The notes under the pieces: generated by a model | The model's database searches: none | The model's input: only the letters and a program-made list of their open reading frames with translations | What the model was told of the DNA's origin: nothing | Position numbers and translations under genes: made by a program | Shown: piece by piece, positions 18,345 through 31,600 of the stretch | How positions within the stretch are numbered: position 1 is the first letter of the stretch | How the letters are laid out: each line of letters starts with the position of its first letter | Source of the DNA: Acidobacteriaceae bacterium | GTDB taxonomy: Bacteria > Acidobacteriota > Terriglobia > Terriglobales > Acidobacteriaceae | DNA: 38,063 nt | Reading direction: 5' to 3' | Assembly: GCA_025352065.1 (NCBI GenBank) | Contig: JANXUC010000160.1 | Span: 1-38,063, forward strand

Positions 18345-19709
18345 ATGCGGATATTTGGCTTTCGAGCGTTGGGTTACGGTGTTTTGTGTCTGATCTGGGC
18401 CGCCGAGCCTTGCCAGGCGCAGAATTCGGCTGGAGACGCTGCCATTCAGGGCGCTTTGCACGAAGTTTCCGCGGCGCGGATTCAGGCAACCATCGAAAAG
18501 CTGGTGAGCTTTCATACGCGGTCGACACTTTCGGTAGCTGATTCGACTTCGATGGATTCTGGCCAAGGTATTGGGGCCGCGCGGAACTGGATCAAAAGCG
18601 AATTTGAGCGCTATTCGCAGGCCTGCGGTGGCTGTCTGGAAGTCAAGACCGACGCTTTTGTGGAAGTGGCTGGAGAACGCATTCCCAAGCCAACGGAGAT
18701 CGTGAACGTCTACGCCGTGTTGCGCGGAACGGATCCCCTCGAAGCGAAGCGCATTGTTCTGGTCACGGGTCACTATGATTCACGCGATGGCGATACCTTC
18801 GACGCGACGGGCTTTGCTCCCGGAGCAAATGACGATGCCAGCGGAACCGCCGTCAGCCTGGAATGTGCGCGGGTACTGAGTCGCTATAAGTTTCCCGCGA
18901 CCATAATTTTCCTGACCGTCGCAGGCGAAGAGCAAGGTCTGAACGGAAGTACGCATTTCGCAAAAATCGCCAAAGAACAAGGTTGGCAGATTGAAGCGGT
19001 GCTGAATAACGATATCGTGGGAGGTGATCGCAGTGAAGGCCGGAAGCCGGAGACTGTGCGCGTCTTCTCCGAGAGCTTGCCCTTAGCCGCCAGCGACGAG
19101 GAATTGCACAGAATCCGCGGCTTGGGCGGCGAGAATGATTCTCCCTCGCGTCAAATCGCGCACTACGTTGCGGAAACGGCGAAGGAGTATTCAACTGGTT
19201 TGAATCCAACGCTTATTTTCAGGCTGGACCGATACCTGCGAGGAGGCGACCACAGCGCATTCAACGAGCAGGGGTTCGCCGCCGTGCGGTTTACCGAGTA
19301 CCGTGAGAATTACGATCACCAGCATCAAAACGTGCGCACGGAAAATGGTGCGGAATACGGAGATCTTCCCAAGTTTGTGGATTTCGACTACGTGGCGAAG
19401 GTCGCGCAATTGAATGCTGCGACGCTGGGATCGCTGGCGTCGGCGCCGGCTCCTCCTGGCAAGGTGAGGCTGATGGCCAAGGAATTGCAAAACGATTCGA
19501 CGTTAACTTGGGAAGCGGTTCCGCGAGCGGCAGGCTACGAAGTCGTCTGGCGCGATACCTCCGGTTCCGGGTGGGACCATTCGGAAAGCGTGGGGAATGT
19601 AACTCGTGCTACGCTGAAATTGTCGAAGGATAACGTGATTTTTGCAGTGCGCGCCGTGGACGCAGCAGGACATAAAAGCCTGCCTGTTGTTCCACAACCG
19701 GAGCAATGA
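18345..19709 (+). CDS. Exported M28-family zinc aminopeptidase
   Basis: The 454-residue product has a signal peptide (MRIFGFRALGYGVLCLIWAA, then EPCQAQ) and an M28 catalytic domain with the two-zinc ligand set: H143 (GHYDSRDGD), D163/D164 (GANDDASGTA), E195 as general base and E196 (AGEEQG), D223 (NNDIVGGD) and H303 (GGDHSAFNEQGF). It probably releases N-terminal amino acids outside the cytoplasm. A C-terminal fibronectin-III-like module follows (about 370-454, LTWEAVPRAAGYEVVWRD). The frame is open from 18117, but the ATG at 18345 begins the signal peptide and has GGGG upstream. It is followed 51 bases later by the rhomboid gene on the same strand. Confidence 0.9.
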   Translation: MRIFGFRALGYGVLCLIWAAEPCQAQNSAGDAAIQGALHEVSAARIQATIEKLVSFHTRSTLSVADSTSMDSGQGIGAARNWIKSEFERYSQACGGCLEVKTDAFVEVAGERIPKPTEIVNVYAVLRGTDPLEAKRIVLVTGHYDSRDGDTFDATGFAPGANDDASGTAVSLECARVLSRYKFPATIIFLTVAGEEQGLNGSTHFAKIAKEQGWQIEAVLNNDIVGGDRSEGRKPETVRVFSESLPLAASDEELHRIRGLGGENDSPSRQIAHYVAETAKEYSTGLNPTLIFRLDRYLRGGDHSAFNEQGFAAVRFTEYRENYDHQHQNVRTENGAEYGDLPKFVDFDYVAKVAQLNAATLGSLASAPAPPGKVRLMAKELQNDSTLTWEAVPRAAGYEVVWRDTSGSGWDHSESVGNVTRATLKLSKDNVIFAVRAVDAAGHKSLPVVPQPEQ

Positions 19710-19760
19710 ATAACGTGCGGCAACGAAGCTTGCTCCGCTGGCTCTTGATTTTTGAGGAAT

Positions 19761-20618
19761 ATGTCTCCTAGAACACCGATTCCGTTCGCCTTACCGCCAT
19801 TCTCCGGCTGGGTCCGCCGTCTGGTGCTGGCCTGCACCGGTGTGTTCATCGTGCAGTACATTCTCCTAGCCTTCGCTCACGATTTCTACAAAGCATATTT
19901 TGAGGCATACCTCGGACTGATCCCGTCGTTGGTTTTGCACGGCCGCATTTGGCAGGTCCTTACGTACTCCTTCCTGCACGAAGGCCTGATGCATCTGTTC
20001 GGCAACATGCTGGTGCTTTGGATGGTTGGATCTCTGATGGAAATGGAGTGGGGCTCTCGGCGATTTCTGGAGCTCTATTTATTTTCGGTACTGGGGGGAG
20101 CCCTAGTGACGATCGCCGCTGCTTACGCTCACTTGTTCGGAGCCAGGCCGGATATCGGGGTCATTGGTGCCTCGGGTGGCGCCTTAGGCCTTTTGATGGC
20201 ACTCGCAGTTGTCGATGGAGATCGCGAATTTACTCTTTTGCTCGCCTTCATCATTCCCATCACCATGCGCGTGAAATACCTTGTGGCGATTATTGTTTTG
20301 GGAGTTTTCGTCGCCACGCTGATACCCTCTGGGGACCATGTAGCTAACTTCGCTCACGTTGGTGGACTCCTCTTTGGCTTCCTCTATGCCAGATTCATAC
20401 CTCGACGAGGCTTGGGATTTGAAGCTTCCGAAAAATACTATGGCATCCGCAATGAATGGCAGCGGTGGAAGCGTCGTCAGGCAGCCAAGAAGTTCGAAGT
20501 CTATATGAGGAAGTTTGAACGCGACGTGCGTTTTGACGACAAGGGCAACTACATCCCTCCGGAAGATGACGGGCCGAGCAAACCGAACGGAAGCTCAGGG
20601 TCAAAGTGGGTGAATTGA
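19761..20618 (+). CDS. Rhomboid-family intramembrane serine protease
   Basis: Rhomboids cut membrane proteins within the bilayer. The 285-residue product has about six membrane segments and the catalytic dyad: S138 in GASGGALG and H199 in AHVGGLLFG. The characteristic RIWQVLTYSFLHEGLMHLFGN stretch is complete across residues about 67-87, with the conserved H and N for the oxyanion site. A soluble basic/acidic C-terminal tail of about 70 residues follows. ATG 19761 is preferred over the in-frame TTG 19752, since GAGGA lies between. It may be cotranscribed with the M28 peptidase. Its substrate is not known. Confidence 0.92.
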   Translation: MSPRTPIPFALPPFSGWVRRLVLACTGVFIVQYILLAFAHDFYKAYFEAYLGLIPSLVLHGRIWQVLTYSFLHEGLMHLFGNMLVLWMVGSLMEMEWGSRRFLELYLFSVLGGALVTIAAAYAHLFGARPDIGVIGASGGALGLLMALAVVDGDREFTLLLAFIIPITMRVKYLVAIIVLGVFVATLIPSGDHVANFAHVGGLLFGFLYARFIPRRGLGFEASEKYYGIRNEWQRWKRRQAAKKFEVYMRKFERDVRFDDKGNYIPPEDDGPSKPNGSSGSKWVN

Positions 20619-20653
20619 TCGCGCAGACCAGAGCGTCCTCGCCTCCATATACG

Positions 20654-21337
20654 TCAGGCTTCTCTGAAGAAAGCTTGGAACTCGTCTTTCACTCTTTCCG
20701 CCAAAGGTTGCGCTTTTGCAACTTGTCGTTTCGCCGTTGCCTTCAGGTCGTGCCCTGCGCCATCAATCTTGAGCAATTTTGTCGGGCCGGGAATCAATTT
20801 CAACGCTTCCAGTATCTCGTTCTCGGACCCAAAAGGGTCCCGCGTTCCGTGGACAAACAGAGCGGACGTGCGCAGATCTGGAAAGTGTTGAGTGCGAGGC
20901 TGGCCCGGTTTGCGCGGCGGGTGCAGCGGATAGGAAAGTAGCAGCAAACCGTCAATCAACTTCGGATTCGAAGCAGCCAGCATAGTTGCCTGACGGCCTC
21001 CGTAGGAACTGCCCCCCAGGAAGACACGCCCCGGCACAAGCTGTCGGACGGCGCTCACAGCGTTGCGAAGACCTTCGCGATCACGCTCTGCGCTTCCAAA
21101 AGGCGGAGGACCGTGCGACGATTTTTGTCGAAACGGCAAGTCACAGCGTAGAACAAGAAAACCCGCACTGGCAAAAGTTTCGGCCAATGCGATCAAGTGC
21201 GGAATTTCGCAATTCGAACCCGCCCCGTGAGTAAGAACCAGAGCGTCGCGCGGCGGGCTGGCCGGCCGATGGAGGAAGCCGACTACGGGCGGGTCGAGTT
21301 GCGAACCGAGAAAACGTTCTACCGAGCCTGCGTCCAC
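20654..21337 (-). CDS. Alpha/beta hydrolase (TEX30/KANL3-type)
   Basis: The 227-residue product has the alpha/beta-hydrolase core: LVLTHGAGSN (oxyanion hole region), GGSSYGGR with nucleophile S111, FVHGTRDPFG with D167, and GAGHDL with H196. The short form with LTHGAG and RCDLPFR is typical of the uncharacterised TEX30/KANL3-like hydrolases (dienelactone-hydrolase-like). Substrates are not known. The start is GTG at 21337 with GAGGA about six bases upstream. It is the last gene of a leftward series BrkB, pyk, ABM protein, hydrolase, with a dispersed palindrome just upstream. Confidence 0.82.
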   Translation of the reverse strand: MDAGSVERFLGSQLDPPVVGFLHRPASPPRDALVLTHGAGSNCEIPHLIALAETFASAGFLVLRCDLPFRQKSSHGPPPFGSAERDREGLRNAVSAVRQLVPGRVFLGGSSYGGRQATMLAASNPKLIDGLLLLSYPLHPPRKPGQPRTQHFPDLRTSALFVHGTRDPFGSENEILEALKLIPGPTKLLKIDGAGHDLKATAKRQVAKAQPLAERVKDEFQAFFREA

Positions 21338-21356
21338 GCAATCCTCAACGAAAGCA

Positions 21357-21388
21357 GATTCCTCAGGGCTAAAGCCCTTCGGAATGAC
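21357..21388. repeat. Composite palindromic repeat joining both repeat types
   Basis: On the minus strand the element begins GTCATTCCGA and ends GAGGAATC. ATTCC/GGAAT pair as outer arms (21358-21362 and 21381-21385), GA faces GA, then AGGGCT/AGCCCT pair around TT (21365-21378). All pairs are symmetric about 21371.5. The core is the GGCTAAAGCC palindrome; the outer part matches the elements at 422, 35522 and 36141. Confidence 0.65.
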
Positions 21389-21396
21389 AACAAGAA

Positions 21397-21687
21397 TCAG
21401 GCCACGTCTTCCAGCACTTCGTAAATGGTGATGATTCTGATTTCATGACCAAGGCGGGCCCAGAATTTCTGAATCTCCGGGTCTTCATGCGCCGAACGGC
21501 GAGCATCCTCGGAGAGCCAGGTGCGGAGCAAGAGGTAGTGCCGCGGCTCCTTGGCATTGCGCTGCAAGGTGTCGCTGCTATAGCGTTTGGCGGCCAAGGC
21601 AGCGATCAATTCACGCAACGTGACGAGGGCGGCGTCTTCCTGACCTTCCAGTGGTTCGAAGATGGCAACCGAAAGAATTTCCGCCAT
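21397..21687 (-). CDS. ABM-fold (antibiotic biosynthesis monooxygenase-like) protein
   Basis: The 96-residue product fits the dimeric ferredoxin-like ABM fold: ILSVAIFEPLEGQEDAALVTL, central YLLLRTWLSEDARRSAHEDP, and C-terminal strand EIRIITIYEVLED. Members include quinol monooxygenases such as YgiN and haem-degrading enzymes, but residues that define either are not evident, so the activity is open. ATG 21687 has GGAGG about nine bases upstream. It lies 33 bases after pyk on the same strand and is probably cotranscribed with it. Confidence 0.7.
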   Translation of the reverse strand: MAEILSVAIFEPLEGQEDAALVTLRELIAALAAKRYSSDTLQRNAKEPRHYLLLRTWLSEDARRSAHEDPEIQKFWARLGHEIRIITIYEVLEDVA

Positions 21688-21720
21688 GTTAGTCTGCCTC
21701 CGCTAGAGACTTTGTTCTAA

Positions 21721-23211
21721 CTAATGCCCGAATTCCTGTTTTGGTGGCGCTTGCACAACATGTAAGCGCATGAAGTCAGTAGAACCGGATGCCATTTGTG
21801 TGCCTGCAACGACGCCGATAATTTCCCCGATACGAACTTGGCTGCCATTCAAGAGAACGCTCTCGGCTTCCCGGACCATGCTCTCGGCAGAGTTTGAGGA
21901 GCCCGCCATAAGGGGATAGACTCCCCACAGAAGATTCATCCAATGGCACACGGGCGCTGATCGCGCGAAAGCGAAGATTGGGCATTTCGGGCGATATTTG
22001 GAGACAAGCTTTGCAGTGTGGCCCGACTCGGTGAAGACAGCGATTGCGGCCATGTCCAGGTCTTCGGCGGCCAGCGCAATGGATTCGCAAACAGTTTCAG
22101 AGATCGTACTCTTGGCGCTACTACCGCCACGACGGCGGCGCATTAAACGCTGCTGCGCCATGCTCGATTCGGCTTCCACGATGATGCGCGCCATCATCGC
22201 TACGGCTTCGCGAGGGTATTTTCCGCTGGCGGTCTCGCCGGAAAGCATGACTGCGTCGGTGCCATCAAAGACGGCATTCGCCACATCGCTGGCTTCGGCG
22301 CGTGTAGGACGCGGGCTTTCGATCATCGATTCCAGCATCTGGGTAGCGATGATGACGGGCTTGCGCCATTCGGCGGCGCGCTGAATGATGTGCTTCTGAA
22401 TCACGGGCACGCGTTCCGCAGGTAGTTCCACGCCTAGATCGCCGCGCGCCACCATAACGCCACTGGCAGCTTCGAGAATTTCTTCCAGATTCTCGATAGC
22501 CTGGGGCTTTTCCAGTTTCGCAATTACGGGAATGCTCTTCCCAGCCTTCTTGATCAAATCCTTCACCAGCCGTATATCGGCACCGGTGCGGACAAATGAC
22601 ACGGCAATCATGTCGACGTCATTTTCCAAGCCGAAGGCAAGATCTTCGTGGTCTTTTTCCGTCAACGCAGGCACGCTCAAAGCGGCACCAGGAATGTTGA
22701 TGCCCTGCGATTCCGCCAACATGCCGCCGTTAATGATGTCGCAAGTTACGTCCCGCCCGTCGACAGAAGCGACCCGCAGTTCGATGCGGCCGTCGGAAAA
22801 CAGAATGCGCGCGCCCGACTCAACATCCTGAGCCAGCGTCTGAAATGTAGTACCAACCAACTGGGGCGTTCCCAACACGTCGCGCGGGGTAATCGTGATC
22901 TGCTTTCCCGCTTCCAGCAAGATTGGCTTCTTGTGCGGCAGTTTTCCGGTACGAATCTTTGGACCCTGCAGATCCTGCAGGATGCAGATGGTACGGCCCT
23001 GCTCGGCGGCCACACGGCGCAGCATGGCGATTCTCTGAATATGATCTTCGTGGGTTCCGTGAGAGAAATTCAGGCGTGCGACATTCATGCCACTGCGCAA
23101 CAGGTCGCGCACCATTTCTTCGCTGCCCGATGCGGGACCGATGGTGCAAATGATCTTAGCGCGACGACGGTAACGATTTTCTTCCTGACTGAAACTTCCG
23201 GGGCTGGCCAA
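21721..23211 (-). CDS. pyk: Pyruvate kinase
   Basis: This glycolytic enzyme makes pyruvate and ATP from phosphoenolpyruvate and ADP. The 496-residue product has all main parts: AKIICTIGPASGS and GMNVARLNFSHG at the N-terminus, the B domain, IAKLEKPQAIENLEEI with the catalytic lysine, GVMVARGDLGVELP, MLSGETASGKYP, and the C-terminal regulatory domain. The start is TTG at 23211 with GGAGGA about eight bases upstream; no ATG lies near. The C-terminal domain carries a basic run (MRRRRGGSS) before its first helix. It lies 85 bases downstream of the BrkB-like gene. Confidence 0.96.
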   Translation of the reverse strand: MASPGSFSQEENRYRRRAKIICTIGPASGSEEMVRDLLRSGMNVARLNFSHGTHEDHIQRIAMLRRVAAEQGRTICILQDLQGPKIRTGKLPHKKPILLEAGKQITITPRDVLGTPQLVGTTFQTLAQDVESGARILFSDGRIELRVASVDGRDVTCDIINGGMLAESQGINIPGAALSVPALTEKDHEDLAFGLENDVDMIAVSFVRTGADIRLVKDLIKKAGKSIPVIAKLEKPQAIENLEEILEAASGVMVARGDLGVELPAERVPVIQKHIIQRAAEWRKPVIIATQMLESMIESPRPTRAEASDVANAVFDGTDAVMLSGETASGKYPREAVAMMARIIVEAESSMAQQRLMRRRRGGSSAKSTISETVCESIALAAEDLDMAAIAVFTESGHTAKLVSKYRPKCPIFAFARSAPVCHWMNLLWGVYPLMAGSSNSAESMVREAESVLLNGSQVRIGEIIGVVAGTQMASGSTDFMRLHVVQAPPKQEFGH

Positions 23212-23296
23212 ACGAATTCTTCCTCCATTACGGTGTTGCTATTACGAAACAGCGGTCGGTCACACTTAGATCCGGGTTCCAGCGCGGGCCAGACCG

Positions 23297-24241
23297 TCAT
23301 TGCTCGCGCAAACGCGGAAACAACATTGCGTTAAACTCCGCGCCCACCAGGATAATGAGTGAAATAATGTACATCCATACTAACAAGGCAATGCCTGCTC
23401 CGAGCGAACCGTAGATCAGACTGTAGTCAGCATACCTTTGGAGGTACCATCCGAAAGCGGCTGTTGACGCGAACCAGAGAACAGTGGCCAAAGTTGCACC
23501 GGGCAGCACGCTAGGCCACGGCTGCGTGCGTGGAACTGCGTTGTGATATATGAGTGCGATGACGGAGATGCTGGTCAAAATTGCGATCAGCCAGCGGATG
23601 GCGGTCCACAAGAGAAGGATGTAGGGGCCAAATTCGCGGTCCGTGTAGAAGAGGATGCGAGTTTCAATGCGGCTGCCGAAAGCGACGAGGACGGTTGCAA
23701 AAGTTAAGGGAATTCCTGCCAGAATCACCAGAGAGAATGCGATAAAGCGTTCTTTCGCCAAGCCCCAAATTTTAGGGAGATCGTAGGCTCTGCGAAACGC
23801 TTCCATCCATGAAACGATGATGCCGGAGGCGGTCCAAAGCGTGAGCAACGAAGTGCTAATGATTAAATTCATGGGGCGTTGCGTACTACCCTTAAGGTAC
23901 GCCAGCGCTGTAGCCGAGCCGGCTGGTAGAGCTTTGCCGACCGCATACGCAATTTCTCGTAAATAGACTTCCGTTCTGTGCGACGTTGCGAGAACAGACC
24001 CGACCACCATCAACGCCGGGAAGAAAGTGAGAATCAGAGAATATGCCGACGCCTTGGCCATGGAAAAAGCGTCGTGTTCGAAGGCCCGCCAGAGAGCCAC
24101 CCGCAACAGCCCTGCGAAGTGCGCGATGCCGTGGTGTAATCCGGGCTGTTCGGGGCGAACCTCGGGCTTCGGTTCGAGCTTCATCTTCGACTTAGTCTCG
24201 AACTTAGGCTTAAATTCCACTCGTGTGGTTTGTGGCGCCAT
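23297..24241 (-). CDS. YihY/BrkB-family inner membrane protein
   Basis: The 314-residue product shows the YihY/virulence factor BrkB pattern: a soluble charged N-terminus (KPKFETKSKMKLEPKPEVRP), then about six membrane helices, starting with SAYSLILTFFPALMVVGSVL and including LIISTSLLTLWTASGIIVSW and the conserved SLIYGSLGAGIALLVWMYI. Despite older names as ribonuclease BN, the family has no proven enzyme activity; transport is suspected. The ATG at 24241 follows directly after the rpoC terminator, so it has its own promoter or depends on read-through. Confidence 0.88.
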   Translation of the reverse strand: MAPQTTRVEFKPKFETKSKMKLEPKPEVRPEQPGLHHGIAHFAGLLRVALWRAFEHDAFSMAKASAYSLILTFFPALMVVGSVLATSHRTEVYLREIAYAVGKALPAGSATALAYLKGSTQRPMNLIISTSLLTLWTASGIIVSWMEAFRRAYDLPKIWGLAKERFIAFSLVILAGIPLTFATVLVAFGSRIETRILFYTDREFGPYILLLWTAIRWLIAILTSISVIALIYHNAVPRTQPWPSVLPGATLATVLWFASTAAFGWYLQRYADYSLIYGSLGAGIALLVWMYIISLIILVGAEFNAMLFPRLREQ

Positions 24242-24247
24242 TCGGCG

Positions 24248-24291
24248 TAAAAACTAAAAAGGGCAGAGGTTGAAACTGCACCTCTGCCCTT
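24248..24291 (-). terminator. Intrinsic terminator of the rpoBC operon
   Basis: On the minus strand AAGGGCAGAGGT (24291-24280) pairs perfectly with ACCTCTGCCCTT (24270-24259) around a nine-base loop, and the second arm runs into TTTTTAGTTTTT. It begins 12 bases after the rpoC stop codon. Confidence 0.92.
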
Positions 24292-24303
24292 GTGTTCCAT
24301 CTC

Positions 24304-28491
<4,188 letters not shown>

Positions 28492-28554
28492 GGTGCTCCT
28501 CCGCTTCCTGCGGCTGACCGCGGCCGCTCGCGGCTCTCAAAAACTTTGCCGGTT

Positions 28555-28575
28555 GCGGCTTCCAGCGGAAGCCGC
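28555..28575. other. Perfect hairpin between rpoB and rpoC
   Basis: GCGGCTTCC (28555-28563) and GGAAGCCGC (28567-28575) pair over nine bases around AGC. On the minus strand TTTTTG follows ten bases after the stem (28538-28544), giving a weak attenuator-like arrangement. An RNase processing or stability role is as likely. Confidence 0.5.
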
Positions 28576-28647
28576 TTCCAGCGTGTCTTTCGCCAACTAA
28601 GGTGAGAGCTTCCTCGGCGGCGATTAAGTCTTTCTAACCGTTTGCCG

Positions 28648-31600
28648 CTAATCCGCTGCGAGCGCCGCTGGCTTCCGCGGTCCCGCCTTAATCAGTTCGA
28701 CATCGAGACAGAGCGATTGCAGTTCTCGTACCAGAACGTTGAACGATTCCGGCACGCCAGGCTGCATGGCAGCTTCGCCCTTGACGATGGCTTCGTAGAT
28801 CTTGGTTCGGCCAAAAACGTCGTCGGATTTCGCCGTCAGCAACTCCTGGAGAATGTGCGCGGCGCCATACGCTTCCAGCGCCCACACTTCCATTTCTCCG
28901 AAACGCTGACCGCCGAACTGCGCTTTACCACCCAGCGGCTGCTGCGTGATAAGCGAATACGGCCCGATGGAGCGAGCATGAATCTTGTCGTCCACCAAGT
29001 GCGACAGCTTCAACATATAGATGTAGCCGACCGTAACGGGCTGTTCAAACTTGTCGCCCGTCATGCCGTCGTACAAATCGCACTTACCCGAAGAAGGCAG
29101 GCCTGCTTGCTTCAGCAGCGCCTTGATTTCACTTTCACGCGCGCCGTCGAAGACTGGCGAGCCGAAGTGGAATCCACCCTGGAAGCTTTTCGCCGCCGTA
29201 AATAGTTCCTCGCCGGTAAGGTCATCAAAGGATTCCGCTATCTGCGTGTCCTTAAACATGGCCTTCAATTCGCTTCGAAGCGCTTCTTCCTTGTTATATT
29301 TTGCCAGCAGTTCAGTCACCTGCTTGCCCAGTTCGTGTGCCGCCCAGCCCAAATGCGTTTCCAGCAACTGGCCGACGTTCATACGCGAAGGCACGCCCAA
29401 CGGATTGAGGACGATCTCAACCGGAGTGCCATCTGCCAAGTGCGGCAGATCTTCTTCCGGAAGGATGCGTGCGATCACACCCTTGTTGCCGTGACGACCC
29501 GCCATTTTGTCGCCCACACTGAGCTTGCGCTTCATGGCGACGTAAACTTTGACAAGCTTAATCACGCCCGGCGGCAGCTCATCGCCCTTCTGCAGTTTCT
29601 CTTTCTTCTCGTTCACAATCTTCTTCAGCACATCGATCTGGCGCGAGGTCATTTCCTCGATCTCGTCGATCTGCTCGTTCACGCGCGGATCCTTATCCGC
29701 ATACTTAATGCGTTTCAGGTTGCGCGTGGAAATGCGCTCAATCGCGTCGCGGTCGAGAATATTTCCCTTGCCCAGCAAGCGCTTATTGGTGCGCTCGTCG
29801 TGCAAGTCGGCTTGGACTTCCTTACTGCCTAGCAGCGCGTCAAGTCGCTTCAAACGCTCATCGGTCAAAATACGGATTTCGTCCGAGAGGTTTTTGTCGA
29901 GCTTGCCAATCTGCTGCCCTTCGATCATTTTGGCGCGTTCGTCCTTCTCTTGACCCTTGCGGGAGAAGATCTTGACGTCGACCACGATGCCTTCGATGCC
30001 CGGAGGGCACGTCAGCGAAGCGTCGCGCACATCGCCAGCTTTTTCGCCAAATATCGCGCGCAACAGTTTTTCTTCCGGCGTCAACTGCGTCTCGCCCTTC
30101 GGCGTGACCTTGCCCACCAGAATGTCGCCTGCCTTGATGGATGCGCCAATGCGAATTACGCCGCTTTCGTCCAGATCGCGCAACGCGGATTCCCCAACGT
30201 TCGGGATATCGCGCGTCACTTCTTCCGGCCCCAGCTTCGTGTCGCGAGCTTCAATCTCGAATTCTTCAATGTGGACGGAGGTGTAGTAATCCTCCTTGAC
30301 CAGCTTTTCAGAAACGAGAATAGCGTCTTCAAAGTTGTAGCCGCGCCACGGCATGAACGCCACGAGGACGTTCCGTCCCAGCGCCAATTCGCCACTGTCC
30401 GTGCAAGGGCCGTCGGCAATGACTTGACCCTTGACCACGCGCTGACCCTTCACCACGATCGGTTTCTGGTTGATACACGTGTTCTGGTTCGAGCGCTTAA
30501 ATTTAGTCAGCGTGTAAATGTCGCTGCCAACTTCGCGCGAAAGCTGCATCGGATGATGCTCGCCTTCCACGCGCACGATGATGCGTTCGGAGTCGACCGA
30601 ATCAATGATGCCGTTTCGGCGAGCGAGTACCACAGCGCCAGAGTCGCGCGCCGTGACACCTTCCATGCCGGTTCCAACGAACGGCGCAGCAGCTACCAGC
30701 AGCGGTACCGACTGGCGTTGCATGTTCGCACCCATCAGAGCACGGTTCGCGTCGTCATGCTCCAGGAAAGGAACAAGCGATGCGGCCACGGAAACCAGTT
30801 GCTTCGGGCTGACGTCCACGTACCCGACGTCGGTACGATTGATCAGCACAAAGTTGCCGGATTTGCGGGCGTTCACTAGGTCGCCCACAATGCGCCCCTT
30901 TTCGTCGAGTTCGACGTTGGCCTGCGCGATGACGTGCTTGTCCTCCTCCCACGCGGAGAGGTAGAACGAGAACGGCTCGTGCTCAATCTGTTTCTTCTTC
31001 TTGTCTTTTAAGTCTTTGTTGAGCTTCTCGAGCTCGTGCTCCTCAATGTGGTCTCCCACCTTAAGCGAGCTGTCTCCCGCATTCATGACAGTCACGTAAT
31101 CGAGAACCTGACCGTCTTTCACCTTGCGATACGGCGACTCGATAAAACCATAGTCGTTGATGCGCGCAAAGCAGCTGAGCGACGAAATCAGTCCGATGTT
31201 CGGACCTTCCGGCGTTTCAATCGGGCAGATGCGACCGTAGTGCGTCGGATGAACGTCGCGAACTTCAAACCCTGCACGTTCACGGGAAAGGCCGCCCGGC
31301 CCAAGCGCGGAAAGACGCCGCTTGTGCGTAATTTCCGACAACGGGTTCGTCTGATCCATGAACTGCGACAACTGCGACGATCCGAAAAATTCGCGGATCG
31401 CTGCCATCACAGGTTTCGCGTTGACCAGGTCGTGCGGCATCGCCGTCGACATTTCCTGGTACACGCTCATCTTTTCCTTGATGGCGCGTTCCATGCGGAC
31501 GAGGCCGATGCGGAACTGGTTCTCCATCAATTCGCCGACCGCGCGTACGCGGCGGTTGCCCAAGTGATCGATATCGTCAACTTGGCCAATGCCTTTGCGC

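Noticed and set aside
21397-21687. Assignment of the ABM-fold protein as a haem-degrading monooxygenase
   Set aside because: The residues that define IsdG-type enzymes are not evident; only the fold-level call is supported.
29950-30879. 309-codon plus-strand frame opposite rpoB (also 31036-31707 and 32464-33390)
   Set aside because: Antisense shadows of rpoB with composition expected from the complementary codons and no recognisable protein features.
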